From Tetrahymena thermophila SB210 (taxonomy: Eukaryota; Ciliophora; Oligohymenophorea; Hymenostomatida; Tetrahymenidae): 64,000 nucleotides of DNA. The DNA lies in the NCBI RefSeq assembly GCF_000189635.1, contig NW_002476320.1, positions 1 through 64,000 on the forward strand, written 5' to 3'. This document shows, piece by piece, positions 15,501 through 27,424 of the stretch. The notes beneath the pieces were generated by a model. The model saw nothing but the letters and a program-made list of their open reading frames with translations. It did not search any database and was not told the origin of the DNA. Every line of letters begins with the position of its first letter. The stretch's first letter is position 1. Both the position numbers and the translations under genes were made by a program.

Positions 15501-15816
15501 TACCTATTAAAATAAATGGATTTAATTAATAAATTAAGATAAACGATTTATTCTGTTAGCTTGAAACAAATAAAAAATAGCTTCAGTGAAAATTTTTTAA
15601 TATGATTATAAAAAAAGCAATGCTAGCTTTAATTTATTCCTTAAATAATTACTGAAAGTAGTTTATTATTAATAACAAACGAATAGCGGGTTTTGAACTT
15701 GGGAATTTCAAAACTAAAAAAATATTTTAGAAATTGAACGTTTTTAGTCTTTGCTTGGTTAAAAAAATGGAAAAAATGACAAATATTTAGAAATAGATTT
15801 ATAATAGTTGAGTAAA
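15501..15816. other. Divergent intergenic region
   Basis: About 316 AT-rich bases between the dynein start (minus strand) and the start of the plus-strand gene at 15817. It must hold both 5' ends, so it is a candidate two-way promoter. I see no clear TATA box or repeat. Confidence 0.4.
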
Positions 15817-16463
15817 ATGAGTTTATATCAAGTTATTGATTTAGATCTTAATAGAAAAAGAAAGCTTGTCGAATTATTTTTTGATTAGTATTAATTGGAA
15901 AAAAGATTTATTGATGATATTTGCCAAGCGAGGTATTTATTTAATTTTTAATTATTTAGAAATATTTAATTACTTCTTAAACGGTTTCAAATAGTGTTGT
16001 AAGAGCAGTTTTAATCGCATTTTGGTCTGTGTTAGGTAGACTCTTTTTTATAGCAGTAAAATTTATCTTTACAGGCGGATAAGAACTGTTGTCTACTTCA
16101 CCCTATTAAATTATAATATACGAATCACTTAAATTGCACTTTGAATTTTAATAATTTTTAGGCTTAGGCATTTCTTCCCCTAAATCGAAGTTTTTCATAT
16201 TTGCTTTTGGCCTATTTACTGAATATTATGCAATTGAAAAAGGAGGAAAAAAAATGAAAGCAGAAGATATGGAAGAATAGAATTACTCTGTACTTAAATC
16301 TGTTTCCATATATGAAAGCTTCATTCAATATTAACATCATCGCCTTTTCCTTTTCATCTATTTTCTTATATATTATGGTACCTTTTTTTACAAAAAAATA
16401 TCATCGTGGGTCTATGTCTCCTTGCAAAAGCTTTGGCCTTAATATTTTCTTATTTTCCTTTGA
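15817..16463 (+). CDS. Small single-pass membrane protein, possibly Tim21/Coa1-like
   Basis: Exons 15817-15932 and 15995-16463 (62-nt GT-AG intron) give an open frame of 194 residues. A basic N-terminus (LNRKRKLVELFF) is followed by a hydrophobic segment at about residues 42-60 (VLIAFWSVLGRLFFIAVKF), then a stretch with LLSTSPYQIIIYESLKL and FLGLGI. A membrane helix followed by S-P-x-x-x-Y-x-x-[AS]-L and a later L-G is the general layout of Tim21/Coa1 mitochondrial inner-membrane proteins. That is inference from a weak pattern. An alternative is the unspliced frame ending at 16257 (146 residues, Gln-rich), which I judge less protein-like. The C-terminal 110 nt overlap a convergent candidate, so the true 3' end may be earlier. 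Confidence 0.42.
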
Positions 16464-16884
16464 TTTTGCTTGCTTTTTCTTTTGCTAACAAAAAATATAA
16501 AACAAATATCAAAAATTTACCAAAATTGTTTAGAGATACAGTCCTCTCCATATCTAACTAAGATTTCGTCCACCTATTTGTTTGCAAAAGAAAAGTTTTT
16601 AGCTATTTCATAAACTCATCTCAAATATTCTTACTATGTGAATGAGCTCCAGATGTCGCTAAATATTTTCGAATTGACAAAAGCTCTTTCATTATCTTTT
16701 TCCTATAATCTGTTTTTAATACATAATTCATTAATGATACTTTTTTGATGGCACCAACAGGAGGAAAATAATCCCTCCCAAATTGAAATGCCGTGATGAT
16801 ATAAAAATGGCAGCTAATTTTATACTTAATTTAGCACACTTAGAATAGCTCCTCTAAAGAATAGTGCTAAATATTTAGATCCAT
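16354..16884 (-). CDS. Unknown lysine-rich protein, convergent, disrupted or spliced
   Basis: Reading on the minus strand from ATG 16884, the frame gives a protein-like sequence (for example GRDYFPPVGAIKKVSLMNY, then KIMKELLSIRKYLATSGAHS), meets one in-frame TGA near 16624, and continues in the same frame (WTKSQLDMERTVSLNNF) through a plausible 36-nt intron (16485-16520) to a lysine-rich tail and TGA at 16354. The internal TGA lies inside a 15-nt segment at 16620-16634 that starts GT and ends AG. Removing that segment would keep the frame, but it is far shorter than usual Tetrahymena introns; a 32-nt alternative shifts the frame. It may instead be a pseudogene, or have an unrecognised 5' end. 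No family recognised. The tail overlaps the plus-strand candidate, so at least one of the two ends is wrong. Confidence 0.35.
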
Positions 16885-18253
16885 CTCTTCTAATAATTGA
16901 TTAATAAATATACTGACTATCGAAGAAATATGCCTCTATTCTTATTTATGATTTTTATTTAATTAAATTATATTAACTCTACAAATAAATCAATAATATC
17001 GCAAATCAATTAATCAATAATAAATCAGTCAGTCAGTCATGAAAGTCTTAGCTTTTTCATGTATTTTTAGAAGCAAGAAAGCAATCAAACAATTTTACAT
17101 GCAAATAATTAGTATAGTAAAAACAACTAATAAGCTGTTTTCATTCACAAAATGCATTCAATTAAGAATAAATCATAAGATCATTAAAAAACTCAATATT
17201 CATTTTTAATATAAATATGCTTCTTTTAGTTAATTCAAGTCAGTCATTTATTAAATATCTATCTATGATCGCAATTTTAATAATTTATTTACACAAAAAA
17301 TAAAGGCTAATACAAAATATCATAGATTTTATTTATTATCTACTTGAGTTATACCAATTTCTTAATATAGTTTTTTGTTTATTATCCTCTTATTTTATCT
17401 AATTATCCAAATTATCAGCTGTCTTTATATATTATTATTACCATTATTAAATTTTGATTTTAAATTCTTAAATTTTTTAATTTTGAGCATTTTTCTATAT
17501 TCTTACTACTATAAAGTTGAACTTATATAAAAAGTTAAAGATTAAAAAAAAATGTTTTTGAATATTTTTTGTTCATAGTAAAAAATCGTATTCAATATTT
17601 TTTGAGTATTTAAAAATTATTATTTATTTATTTATGATTTATTTTAATATTTTTACCAATGAATTTTAAATAAATGATTTAAATAAAATATTCGTTTATT
17701 TTTAATTTAATAACTGAACTATATTTTAATATTTGAAAAATTTATTTTTAATAAAATATTTTTTTGAATTAAAGCTAATTTGAAAAAATTGCTTGTGCTT
17801 TGAGCATGAACTTAAAAGGTAAATTAATTTATGAATTTTGATGTAGTTAATCATTTTTGAATTAATCAGCTTTGCTATAGTTTTCAAATAAAGAGTTAAA
17901 ATAAATAATCTAAAACAACAAAAACGTTAATCTTGTTTCTTATTTTAAACAAATTGCCTACTTTCAATCTTGAAAAATGCTTTTATTTTGATAAAATAAA
18001 AAAAGCAAATAATTTAAATACATTGCAATTAAAAAAACTATTATTTTTAAATGCAGTAATTTGTATTTTTTATTTTATTTTTGCTTCAGTTTCTTTTGAA
18101 AACTTCCATCTTTTGATAGGATATTTATTGAAATTCATATGAAAGTTTTTTGCTATAATTGTGGTTAAATTTTAAGATTATTGGGATTTAATTGATTTTA
18201 TTTAAAAAAACTTTTACTCTCGCTATAAAAAAAGTATCAATAAAATTACTAAT
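16885..18253. other. AT-rich intergenic region, no gene supported
   Basis: About 1.4 kb of AT-rich sequence with only short frames lacking ATG starts. Small direct repeats (TCAG x3 near 17026-17038; AATCAAT-like runs) are low complexity. It should contain the promoter of the gene at 18254. Confidence 0.5.
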
Positions 18254-21200
18254 ATGGGTAATTGTCTCCCTTCTCAAATAAAATATAAATGCAAGGAGTT
18301 GAACTAAAATGAAAAAGATATTTAACAATTCTTTGACATTTTAAAAAGCAAGAATTATATCGCTGAAATTCAGTTAGAAGGTAGTGGTTACGGAGTTACT
18401 TTTAAAGCTTAGTCAAAAACATCAAAAAAAGATGTAGCAGTTAAATGCATTAAAGAAGAGACTAGTGGAAAGCACTAGGAAATGAAGTAAAAATTAGACT
18501 CCGTTTCAAATATTAAGCAAAAAGACTAAATTGTGGACATTTTAGAAACTATTTAAGTTACAAAAAAGGAAAAAATCCACTTCATTGTAATGGAAATGTG
18601 TGAGGGTAAAAAAAAAAACTCTTTTTTAAAAAACTTAAAGCTTACTTAAAAAATATGAATAGGTAATTTAAGTAGCTTGATAAATGGACAAAGGAAATTA
18701 AAATAAAGCAATTCCTTAATCATATTAATCTAGCTGCTGTTGGGTCTGAGGGAGTTGGAAAAGCAAAAAATCGCACATGGCGGAATAAAGCCATCAAACA
18801 TTCTATTTAATAGATCACCTTTGGGATATATCAAAATCAAAATTTGTATAAAAATTGCAAAAAATATCCTTAATTTAATAAAATAAGAATTTTTTATATT
18901 ACAGCTGACATAGGAACAGCTACGGGTCCTAATGACTATGTAAGCTAAGAAAATCTAAACTAGGCCTCTATAAAAGTAATTAAAATACATCAAAAAATAA
19001 AATAGCATTATTGGAAATTACTAATAAAAGGGTGATGTTTATTCTCTTGGTCTCATTTTTCTTGAGCTGCTTTTGGGCAAGCAAATTACCAATTAGGAGA
19101 AAGCAGATTTGAGAAGAAAAAAAATTGATTAGTTCCTTTAATCAAATCATTTGGCTGATTAATTTTTAGAAAATTAGTTGATTAGAAAAATGATTGCTGA
19201 AGGTGATTAAAGAGAATCTATAGAGTAGTTGCTTCCTAAAGCCATTAAACTTTTCTATGAAAATACTACTATAAACCATGTGGAAAAACTGAAATGGATT
19301 CTGCAGTACAGTGATATGTAAAAATTAGAACTAAGAAATTATTAAATAGATTTAAGCATGCAGTTATAAATTAATTTATTTATCCAATATAATTGTCTGA
19401 AAGGGTAAATTGCGTTGGTGATGGAGACTCATAAAATGATTAAATGGATTTGGATAAGAGTTTGAATATAAATTCTTTAAAAATAGATCTTTCGTAATTT
19501 GTTAAATACATTATTAAAATTTGAATATTTCCTTTAGAAGAAAAAAATAATTGGTTTTATATGTAACTATTTGTATCAACTACTATTCATTTTTATTTTC
19601 TTCCTTGCTAGTCCTTGATCCTCAAAGATTGAATTGAATTTTTTATTAGATCGAATAAAGTTGGTGCAGAAGAAGCTAAGAGCATTGCGGCAGTAATTCA
19701 AAAGTGCAGAAATGTTACTAATTTGACTCTTATTCTTGAGTAAAAAATTAAATAAACTGATAAATTTTGATTTTGACCTTTTATATCTTCTTAATTATTT
19801 CTATCTCTAATTTTGATTAAAAACAGTTTTAAAACTCATATTTAAGCTTTGATTTTATTCATTTTTCGTTCAAATACAAATTAAACTTTTTTACTTAATA
19901 GAAGTAGCGAAATTGGGGTTGAAGCAGCCAAGTCTCTTGGGGTTGCCATTTAAAATTGTAAACAGTTGACCTCTTTAAATCTTAATCTCTCGTAATCGAT
20001 GAAATAATTAATCTAATTCGCTTATATTTTCAATCAAAATTTAAATTAAATTTCCTAAAACTATTTGTCATTTTGATTTATCTTATTTGGATTTCATTTT
20101 GTTAGTTTCTAAAGCCATATTAAAAATAAACTAATTTTTTTTATTTTAAAGTTGCACTGGAATCGACAGCGAAGCAGTAAAAAGTGTTTGCCATGCTTTG
20201 GAAAACTGTAAAAATATGACATCTCTCAATCTTAATTTTGAGTATAAAAAATAAATTAAAAACCAAACTTGATATAAATAATAAAAATCACTTTTGTTCA
20301 TATAAACAGCTTTAATATTTTATATTCATTATTTCTCACATTAAAAACAAGCATTATTAATTAATTTCCTTTTTTACAATTTATTATATATAAATTCATA
20401 TTCCTACTTTAACTAAAAGAGGTCTTAAGCTACACCAGGATGGGGCACAAAGTATAGGAAAATCTTTTGAAAATTTAACGCATTTAAATTCTTTGGTTCT
20501 CCATATTTCGTAATTCACTTATCAATTTTATAATTTGATAAAATATTTTTAAAGCAGAATAATTAAATAGCTTTTTTGACAGTATTTATTATGTTAACTT
20601 TTAACTTAAATTTAATTCTCTTAAACTAAATATTATTTAAAGGCAAAGTTACATAGAAGCTGAAGGGGCACATAGCATCGGGTTAGCTATAGAAAAATCC
20701 AAAAATCTCACTTTTTTGGATCTTGACATCTCGTATTACAACAATTAAATTAATTATTATTCTCATCATCTTTTCTGCAACTCTTGCGCTTATTAATTAA
20801 CGCATCAATATAAACTCATTTCTATTTGGATATTAATTTTTTTTATCATCTATGGATTGTGAATTATATACTTAAAAGGAACTTTTAAGCTAAATTCCCA
20901 CCTCAATCTATTATAATAAAAAACACAAATATTCATAATTATTAAGTGTTATATTTTAAATAATTTTTATGTTTTAAGAGGTAACAAAATCGGCGCAGAA
21001 GGGGTAAAGAGCGTAGCGACATCTATTGAAAAATGCATAAATATATCTTCATTGTAACTCAATTTTAGGTATTACAAAAATTTAGATTATCAATCAATAT
21101 TGGTTTATTTTTAAATAAATTCTGGCTAAAATTCAAAAATACTTAAAAATATTTTTTTGAAGATTTTAACTTCTAAGAATTGTTGCCATTTATCTTTCTA

Positions 21201-24198
21201 TCTATCTATCAATCTATTTTATTATACTAACTTATCATTTTTATTTTTTACTGATTAATAACACAAAGTAAATAAATTGTTTCTAATTGTTTATTTACCT
21301 ATTTATTATTTTAAAGAGAATGTAAAATTGGTGTTGAAAAGATGCAAAGTATTCGCACATTGATATAAAATTGCAAAAATGTTACTTCATTGAATCTTGA
21401 CCTATCGTAATCACCAAAAATTTAATTGATGATATAATATTTACTTATTTTTAACAGAATTGCACATTCAATTTAATTTTTGCTTTTTAATGAGTTTCAA
21501 ATTTTTAGATTTCCTTATGATTATTTGCTTAGAAAAGCCTTAATGCTAACTAAATTATATTATTTCAAAGGTAAAATGTTCTTGATTAAGAAACAGCAAA
21601 GATACTTGGTCTTGCACTATAATAAAATTCAAAAATGACCTCTTTAGCTCTTAAAATAAGGTATTTATTATTCCAATCAATCGACAAATTGAATTAACTA
21701 CTTTTAGGTTAATTCAAAGCAAAATTTAGATTAATATTTTGTTGATTTTTTTATTGGTTCACTATTTATTTATTTCTACATTTTCTTGCTTTTTTAATCA
21801 AACATTGCATATATATATTTTAAAAATAAATTCAAAAGCAACACATTATTAGAGTTAGAGGCTGCTAAGATTCTTGCGACGGCTTTTTAAAACTGTACAA
21901 ACATCACTTCCTTAAATCTTAACATTGCGTAATTTATTATTTTATTTAATGAATGGATTAGGCATAAAAGCAGCATTGAAAATTATATTCTTTTTATTTT
22001 AGTATAAGAAATTTAAATAGCTAATGTCAGCTAAATATGTTTTGCATTTTCTTATTAGTTAATTACTTACTTACTTACTTATTACTTTTAAATCTGAAAA
22101 TTATTTGAAAAATTAAATAAATTTATTTTATAGGTGGAATAAAATTGACAATGAAGGGGTTAAGATTTTCGGATAAGCTTTATTTTAGAACACAAATTTC
22201 ACATCGTTATCAATTAATTCTATGTAAATAATAAACAAGCAATTTCATTAAAACTTTTTATCAGCGAATGCTTAGTTAGATATTTTAGCTTTATTTTAAT
22301 ATATTGAAATAGCTAACTAATATCGCAGAAATTTGTTTTCAATTTTTTATTATCTGCTTTAAAACTCTTAAATTTCAAATTATATAAAACTAAATGATTC
22401 TATAGGCGAAATACAATTGGCGATGAAGGGATAAAAGTCATTGGAACGGGTTTATCAAAGTGCAAAAACTTAAATTCTTTATCTTTGGATTTCTCGTAAA
22501 TCACTAAAAAAACTTTTAATTAAATTGCGAACATTTATTTATTTAGTTAGTTAGTTAGCAAAGCTTTGAATATATGAATGTTGGCTTCTATTGATATATT
22601 AATTCATTGATTCATTCATATATTTGCTTTGTTGGTTGCATTTTCTTTCATGCTAAATTTATATTTAAAAATGAACTTAATTGTTTTTTTATTATTTTAA
22701 AGAACAGGTGGTTTAGGCAATTAAGAGGCAAAGAGTCTTGGAATAGCTTTGCAAAATTGTATAAATCTCACTTCTTTGAATCTTCAACTAAGGTAAAAGC
22801 AAAAAAAAAAAAGATATTATAAATTTACTCCTATAAATATTCATTTTGATTTTAGAATTATTCTAACTAAATAAGAATTTACATTTATTTTTACATATTT
22901 AGATTTTTATTCTGATTATTAATTAACTAATTAATCATTTTTAAAATAATTAAATTTCACTTTAAAAGGCTCAATTCTATCCATGCTGAAGGAGTTGAGA
23001 GTATTGCAACAGCTATAGGAGAATGCAAGAACCTCACTTGTTTGTCACTTAATCTCTAGTAACTCTATTAATAAATAAATAAATCTATAAATTAAATAAT
23101 TCACTCAAACCAATTCTATTTCCACTGAATGAAAACACTGCTCAAAATAAATCATATTAAATTATAGGGAAAATAAAATAGGAACAGAAGGTGCAAAAAA
23201 GCTTTGTATATTTACAGATAAGTGCCCAAAAATTACAACTTTCGTTCTTGGTCTTGAGTAATTTACCAAATATCAAAATAAAACTTATCAAATTTACGCA
23301 TATCATCCTAAGCCTAAATTTATTTTCAAATTATCAAGAAATAATCAGATTTACGACGAAGGAGCGAAGGCTATCGGATTATCTTTAGAAAAATTAAAAG
23401 ATTTAAGTTCTTTGACTCTTAATCTTTCGTAATACAATAAATTATTAATTAATATTTATCTTTATTAATTAAGGGTCTAATTTTTTTCTGATACAAAATT
23501 TATTTGAATAAGAAAGAGAGCTTTTTCATAATCAAAAAATTTGGAAAGGTTCCTTAATTAACAGAGATACATAATATATATATGATTTATGGTACAAATA
23601 GCTAAAGATAACCTTTTATTCTATTTATATTAATATAATTTTTTTTTCTTTCAGATTATATTTATTTACATGATAATAATATTCTCTTTATTTTAAAGTT
23701 GGAATAGAATTGATTCAGAAGGAGTTAGTGATTTAGGGATATCCATATAAAAGTGTAAAATGATTCATACTTTCGATATTAATTTAACGTAATTTGTATA
23801 ATAAATAATCTAGAAGCTATTTTCATAATCTATTTATATGAATTAAATGATTTTTAAATTTTATTTTTAATTTTTTTATATTTAAGTTAAATTAATATAA
23901 TTTATAAAATAATATTTTAGAAGTAATATTATCGATGTGAAAGGGATAAAGAGTTTTGCAAATTCAATACAATAGTCAACAAACATTTCTACCTTAATAT
24001 GTAGTACGGGGTAATTGAAATAATAAATCCCATTAAATTATAAATTAATAATAAAAAACTTTACAATTTTAAATAAATAATAGTTAATTAATTTCATAAA
24101 ATAACTATAATTTTTTATATTAAAGGGGAAATAAGTATGAATTAGATCAACCTACAAAATATTAAATCGAAAATTTAAAATAGCAAATTAATTTATGA
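18254..24198 (+). CDS. Acylated pseudokinase with 18 leucine-rich repeats
   Basis: Predicted membrane-bound signalling scaffold of 876 residues. Exons: 18254-18605, 18663-18845, 18905-18975, 19031-19362, eighteen 90-nt exons from 19404-19493 to 23921-24010, and 24126-24198; total 2,631 nt, in frame throughout. It starts MGNCLPSQ, matching a myristoylation signal at Gly2 with a palmitoylatable Cys4. Kinase features: glycine loop LEGSGYGV (about 41-48), VAVK lysine at 64, hinge MEMCEG, catalytic loop HGGIKPSNIL at 156-165, ISDIG at 178-182, and GDVYSLGLIFLELL. The catalytic-loop aspartate (HxD) is glycine at 158 and DFG is DIG, so phosphotransfer is probably lost although the lysine and the DIG aspartate remain. 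Residues 314-853 are RNase-inhibitor/NLRC-type LRRs with consensus N-x-I-G-x-E-G-x-K-S-I...C-K-N-L-T-S-L-x-L. Kinase and LRR identification is firm; partners and pathway are unknown. Confidence 0.88.
19404..24010 (+). repeat. Eighteen 90-nt exons, one LRR each
   Basis: Exons at 19404-19493, 19650-19739, 19902-19991, 20152-20241, 20420-20509, 20643-20732, 20979-21068, 21317-21406, 21571-21660, 21839-21928, 22134-22223, 22406-22495, 22703-22792, 22969-23058, 23168-23257, 23339-23428, 23699-23788 and 23921-24010. Each is exactly 90 nt, is flanked by AG and GT, starts with the last base of a codon and ends with two bases of the next. Each encodes one 30-residue LRR. The introns between them range from 81 to 270 nt and are not alike in sequence by eye. 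The first exon is the most divergent repeat. Confidence 0.93.
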
Positions 24199-24662
24199 TT
24201 ATCTGAAATGTTGGTATTTTTTTTTGTATTTTGGGTTTAGTTTACTTATTTTTTGTGTATTAATAAAACATTTTTTATTAAGATAGATATTCTATTAATA
24301 AATCATTATTCCTTACTATTAATTAGCCAATTTATTCAATTTATTGAAAATAAAATATTAAGTTAAACCATGAGCTTAAAAATCCCCCTTTTGTATATTC
24401 GGTTAGAATTGAAAAAGCAATTTAAGCTTTTTTTGAACATTATTTTACTTTGATTTTACATTAACTAGGAGAAATTTATACTCTTAATCATAGAAATTCT
24501 ATACGCGAAATTTTTAATAATTTGAACAGTTAACAAATAAATATTTGGTAAAATAAAACTTCGATATATTGATATATTACTATATTTGCTTTTTTTGCAT
24601 TTTAACATATCAAAAAATTGTCTTTTAAAAATAAAATGAATAGTATTTTTATTATTTTTAAA

Positions 24663-24745
24663 GAGTAGGTGATTTATGTAATAATGAAGTATAGATTATT
24701 GGTAGAGCAGGCAAAACTATAATGATATTATTTGTTTTTTAAAAG
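24663..24745 (+). pseudogene. Orphan LRR exon relic
   Basis: 465 bases beyond the stop of the LRR gene lies a segment preceded by TTTTAAAG, like the acceptors upstream. It reads VGDLCNNEVQIIGRAGK, which lines up with repeats such as RNTIGDEGIKVIG. It is 83 rather than 90 nt to the next GT and loses the L-T-S-L-x-L half, so it would not splice in frame. It looks like a discarded exon copy, or the last trace of a formerly longer array. Confidence 0.55.
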
Positions 24746-24901
24746 GTATAACCTTAAAAAATTCAAATTTGTAACTACAAATAATAAATTATTTCATAAA
24801 ATAATTAATTATTGAATATTTTTTCTAATCATCAGTTATTCACTTTTAAAAATACTAAAACTGACAAAAAAAAGTTAAATTCTACCTACATGTTACATTA
24901 G

Positions 24902-24946
24902 GTTAATTGACATATAAGGAGAGTTCTTGCACTCTCCTAGATTAAC
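24902..24946. other. Stem-loop in AT-rich spacer
   Basis: AGGAGAGT (24917-24924), a six-base loop, then ACTCTCCT (24931-24938) form a perfect 8-bp stem. It is bracketed by GTTAAT (24902-24907) and ATTAAC (24941-24946), also complementary. A GC-rich perfect palindrome stands out in this AT-rich DNA. It could be a 3'-end signal, a small RNA or a transposon scar. Confidence 0.45.
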
Positions 24947-26749
24947 TTTAACACTCTAAAATCCTTATAATAAATTAATAAAATAGATAATTCATAAATA
25001 CCCATTCTACTTTCATTAGTTAAAAACACTATTTATAACTTATATTTATATAATTTATCATTAATTACCATCAAAATTTCAGAAACAATTTGAAAATTTT
25101 TATTTAAAACTCATTATCCTTCTAAAAGAAAGTTGAAGAAGTTTATTATTTAAAAAAAAAGATTACATTGGAGTTAATTAAAGTTTAAAAATAATATATT
25201 TTTTGAAAAATAAACTCTCACTAAATTTAATTTCTAAAAAGTAAACTCGGGTAGATACAGCCAGGCTATTACAGAGGGTAGACAAATGAAAACGCACATA
25301 TAAAAATGCTATATTTTACATAATGAAAACTTTAAGGAGGGGTAAAAATATGTGGAGGGGGTGACCTTTAATTATTAAGGATTTACAGTAAATTATTTAT
25401 TTTATTCCAACAAAAAAAATGATTTTTTCAAAATATTTGTAAAAATTATTTGATAAATTGAGATCTTAATTAGTCAGCAAAGTAGAAGATAATTTAAAAA
25501 TTTATCAGAAATACATAAATTAAAAACAAAAATTTCTGATAAAAACTAATTAATAAAAAATTTAAAAACATCAAAAGCAAAAGCTATTTATTTATTTTTT
25601 AGTTTTAAAAAAATAATTATAATTTCAAGTGTGATTTTGTAATTTAGCTTAGTTGATTTTAACATCTTTCATAAATCTTATTTAAAATCAGATTTAAAAT
25701 TTTTATTTAAATATTACCAATATTAACCTTTTTTGTTTTAGATAATAAACTTGGTCATATAATTTTTTTTTAAGAGTTAAAACAAAAAGAATAATGTGTA
25801 AGCTTATATTATTTTACAAAATAATTCACTTTTGGATTAAGGCAATAACTATAAGATAAACTTGAAATTTTAGTTATTTTTTAATTTAATTAATTTCCAA
25901 AAATAATTAATTGGTAGCAAAATTGTAAACAAATTTGATTTAGAAAATAAATAATTTTTTTTGCTTGCTTGTTTTTTAATTTAAAAAATTTTTTATTGGA
26001 CAGGAGATTTTAAAATAAACACTTTTTATGTTTTGTTTGAAAATAGAATTTTTTTTTTTCCTAACTATTTAAATTTTAATTATTAAAAGTAACAAAGAAA
26101 TACTTTTCCTTCATTATAAGTGAAATTTAATTTTGAATAAAATCCATTCGAGTAAGACAATTTTGATTATTATTTGAACAGAAAAATAATTATAAAAATA
26201 AATTTCAAAAGAATTTAAAATTAATTGCTCAAATAAATAGTTAAGAAATTTGTTTATTTTAATTTATTGATAGCCCATAAATTAAAGTCTAATTAATTAT
26301 CTTAAACTTTGCATACATTTTATTTGTATTATTTTTATGAAATATATTTTGATTATCTATGGATTGAACATACTTTTAAATATTATTCAAAACATTTTAA
26401 TTTACTTTTGTAATATTTCTTTTATTTTTCTTAAATTTTTTTCAAATTTTGAAAAATAAAATAATTAAGAATCTAATTTTTAAATATTTTGAAAATAAGA
26501 ATAAGAAATGGAGATATTTTAATGTCTTTAAAAATAGAATGTTCTATTTTTAAGCTTTTTATTTGACAAATGAAATCCTATTATAAAGCATTTAAAATCT
26601 AAATCCTCTAATAAAAATATTTAAAAATATGAAGTCTTTGGATGATAGAAATCTAATTTAAAAAAACCATAAATTTTTATCATATTTTTTTATATAATAG
26701 ATAAAAATGTGTATAATTAATTTGTTAATCATTTATTTTAAGTCATTTT

Positions 26750-27240
26750 TATTTTGTTAAAGTTTTCTTCTTTATCTGAAAAATTTTAATTAAACTTAGT
26801 CTTCTAAAAAATTTCTAATTAATTTAATTTATAATATTTGTATTCATAAGCAAATTTTTCCTAAAAGTTATTATGAAATGCTCATTTGCTTCTTTATTGT
26901 TAAATATTAGAATTATTTTTGAAAAATAATATCTAAATAATATATTTAAATTTATCTATTTTATAATTTGCTTGATTTATATTTCAACTCTTTTTATAAA
27001 TAACAAAATTTATTGAAGAAGCAGCTAACTTCTTTAAAAATTGAAAAAAAGTAAATTTATAGTGAATTAAACATTAATATCTTAGACATCAATATTATTA
27101 ATACTTTTAATAAATAATCTGTCCCATTTTAAATAACAAAATTATTAATTAAAGTTTTCCAACCCTAAATTTCAAAAGTGTTAATCCAATTGATAGTTTA
27201 TGTTTTCAATCATAAATTTCATTTACCGGAATACCTCTAA
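26750..27240. repeat. Orphan copy of family A 5' flank
   Basis: The stretch resembles 27425-27850 in order and content: a motif like TTATCTGAAAAATTT, then CTTGATTTATATTTC...ATAAATAACAAAATT, a poly-A run with AAGTAAA, then TAATCTGTCCCATTTTAAAT and ACCCTAAATTTCAAAAGTG. No antigen coding sequence follows before the next copy begins, so it is a flank without its gene. Confidence 0.45.
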
Positions 27241-27424
27241 CCTCGAAATAGTCATTTTTTTGGAGTCAAGGTAAGAGGTTTTGTTTATTTTATTATACGT
27301 AAAATTTTACAAAAAATTTATTATCCCCCTGATATCAAGTTGCCAATATCTATTATATTACAATCGATATATACATATATTTAATCTGTTTATATTATTA
27401 AATTATTTTAAATTATGTTCATTT

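Noticed and set aside
15817-16257. Unspliced 146-residue frame
   Set aside because: Open, but its second half is less protein-like than the frame reached by the 62-nt intron; kept only as an alternative.
17933-18142. 69-residue hydrophobic plus-strand frame
   Set aside because: No ATG start, hydrophobic composition typical of AT-rich DNA, no neighbour support.
21196-21222. TCTA/TCAA tetranucleotide run
   Set aside because: Short simple repeat within an intron; nothing unusual for this genome.
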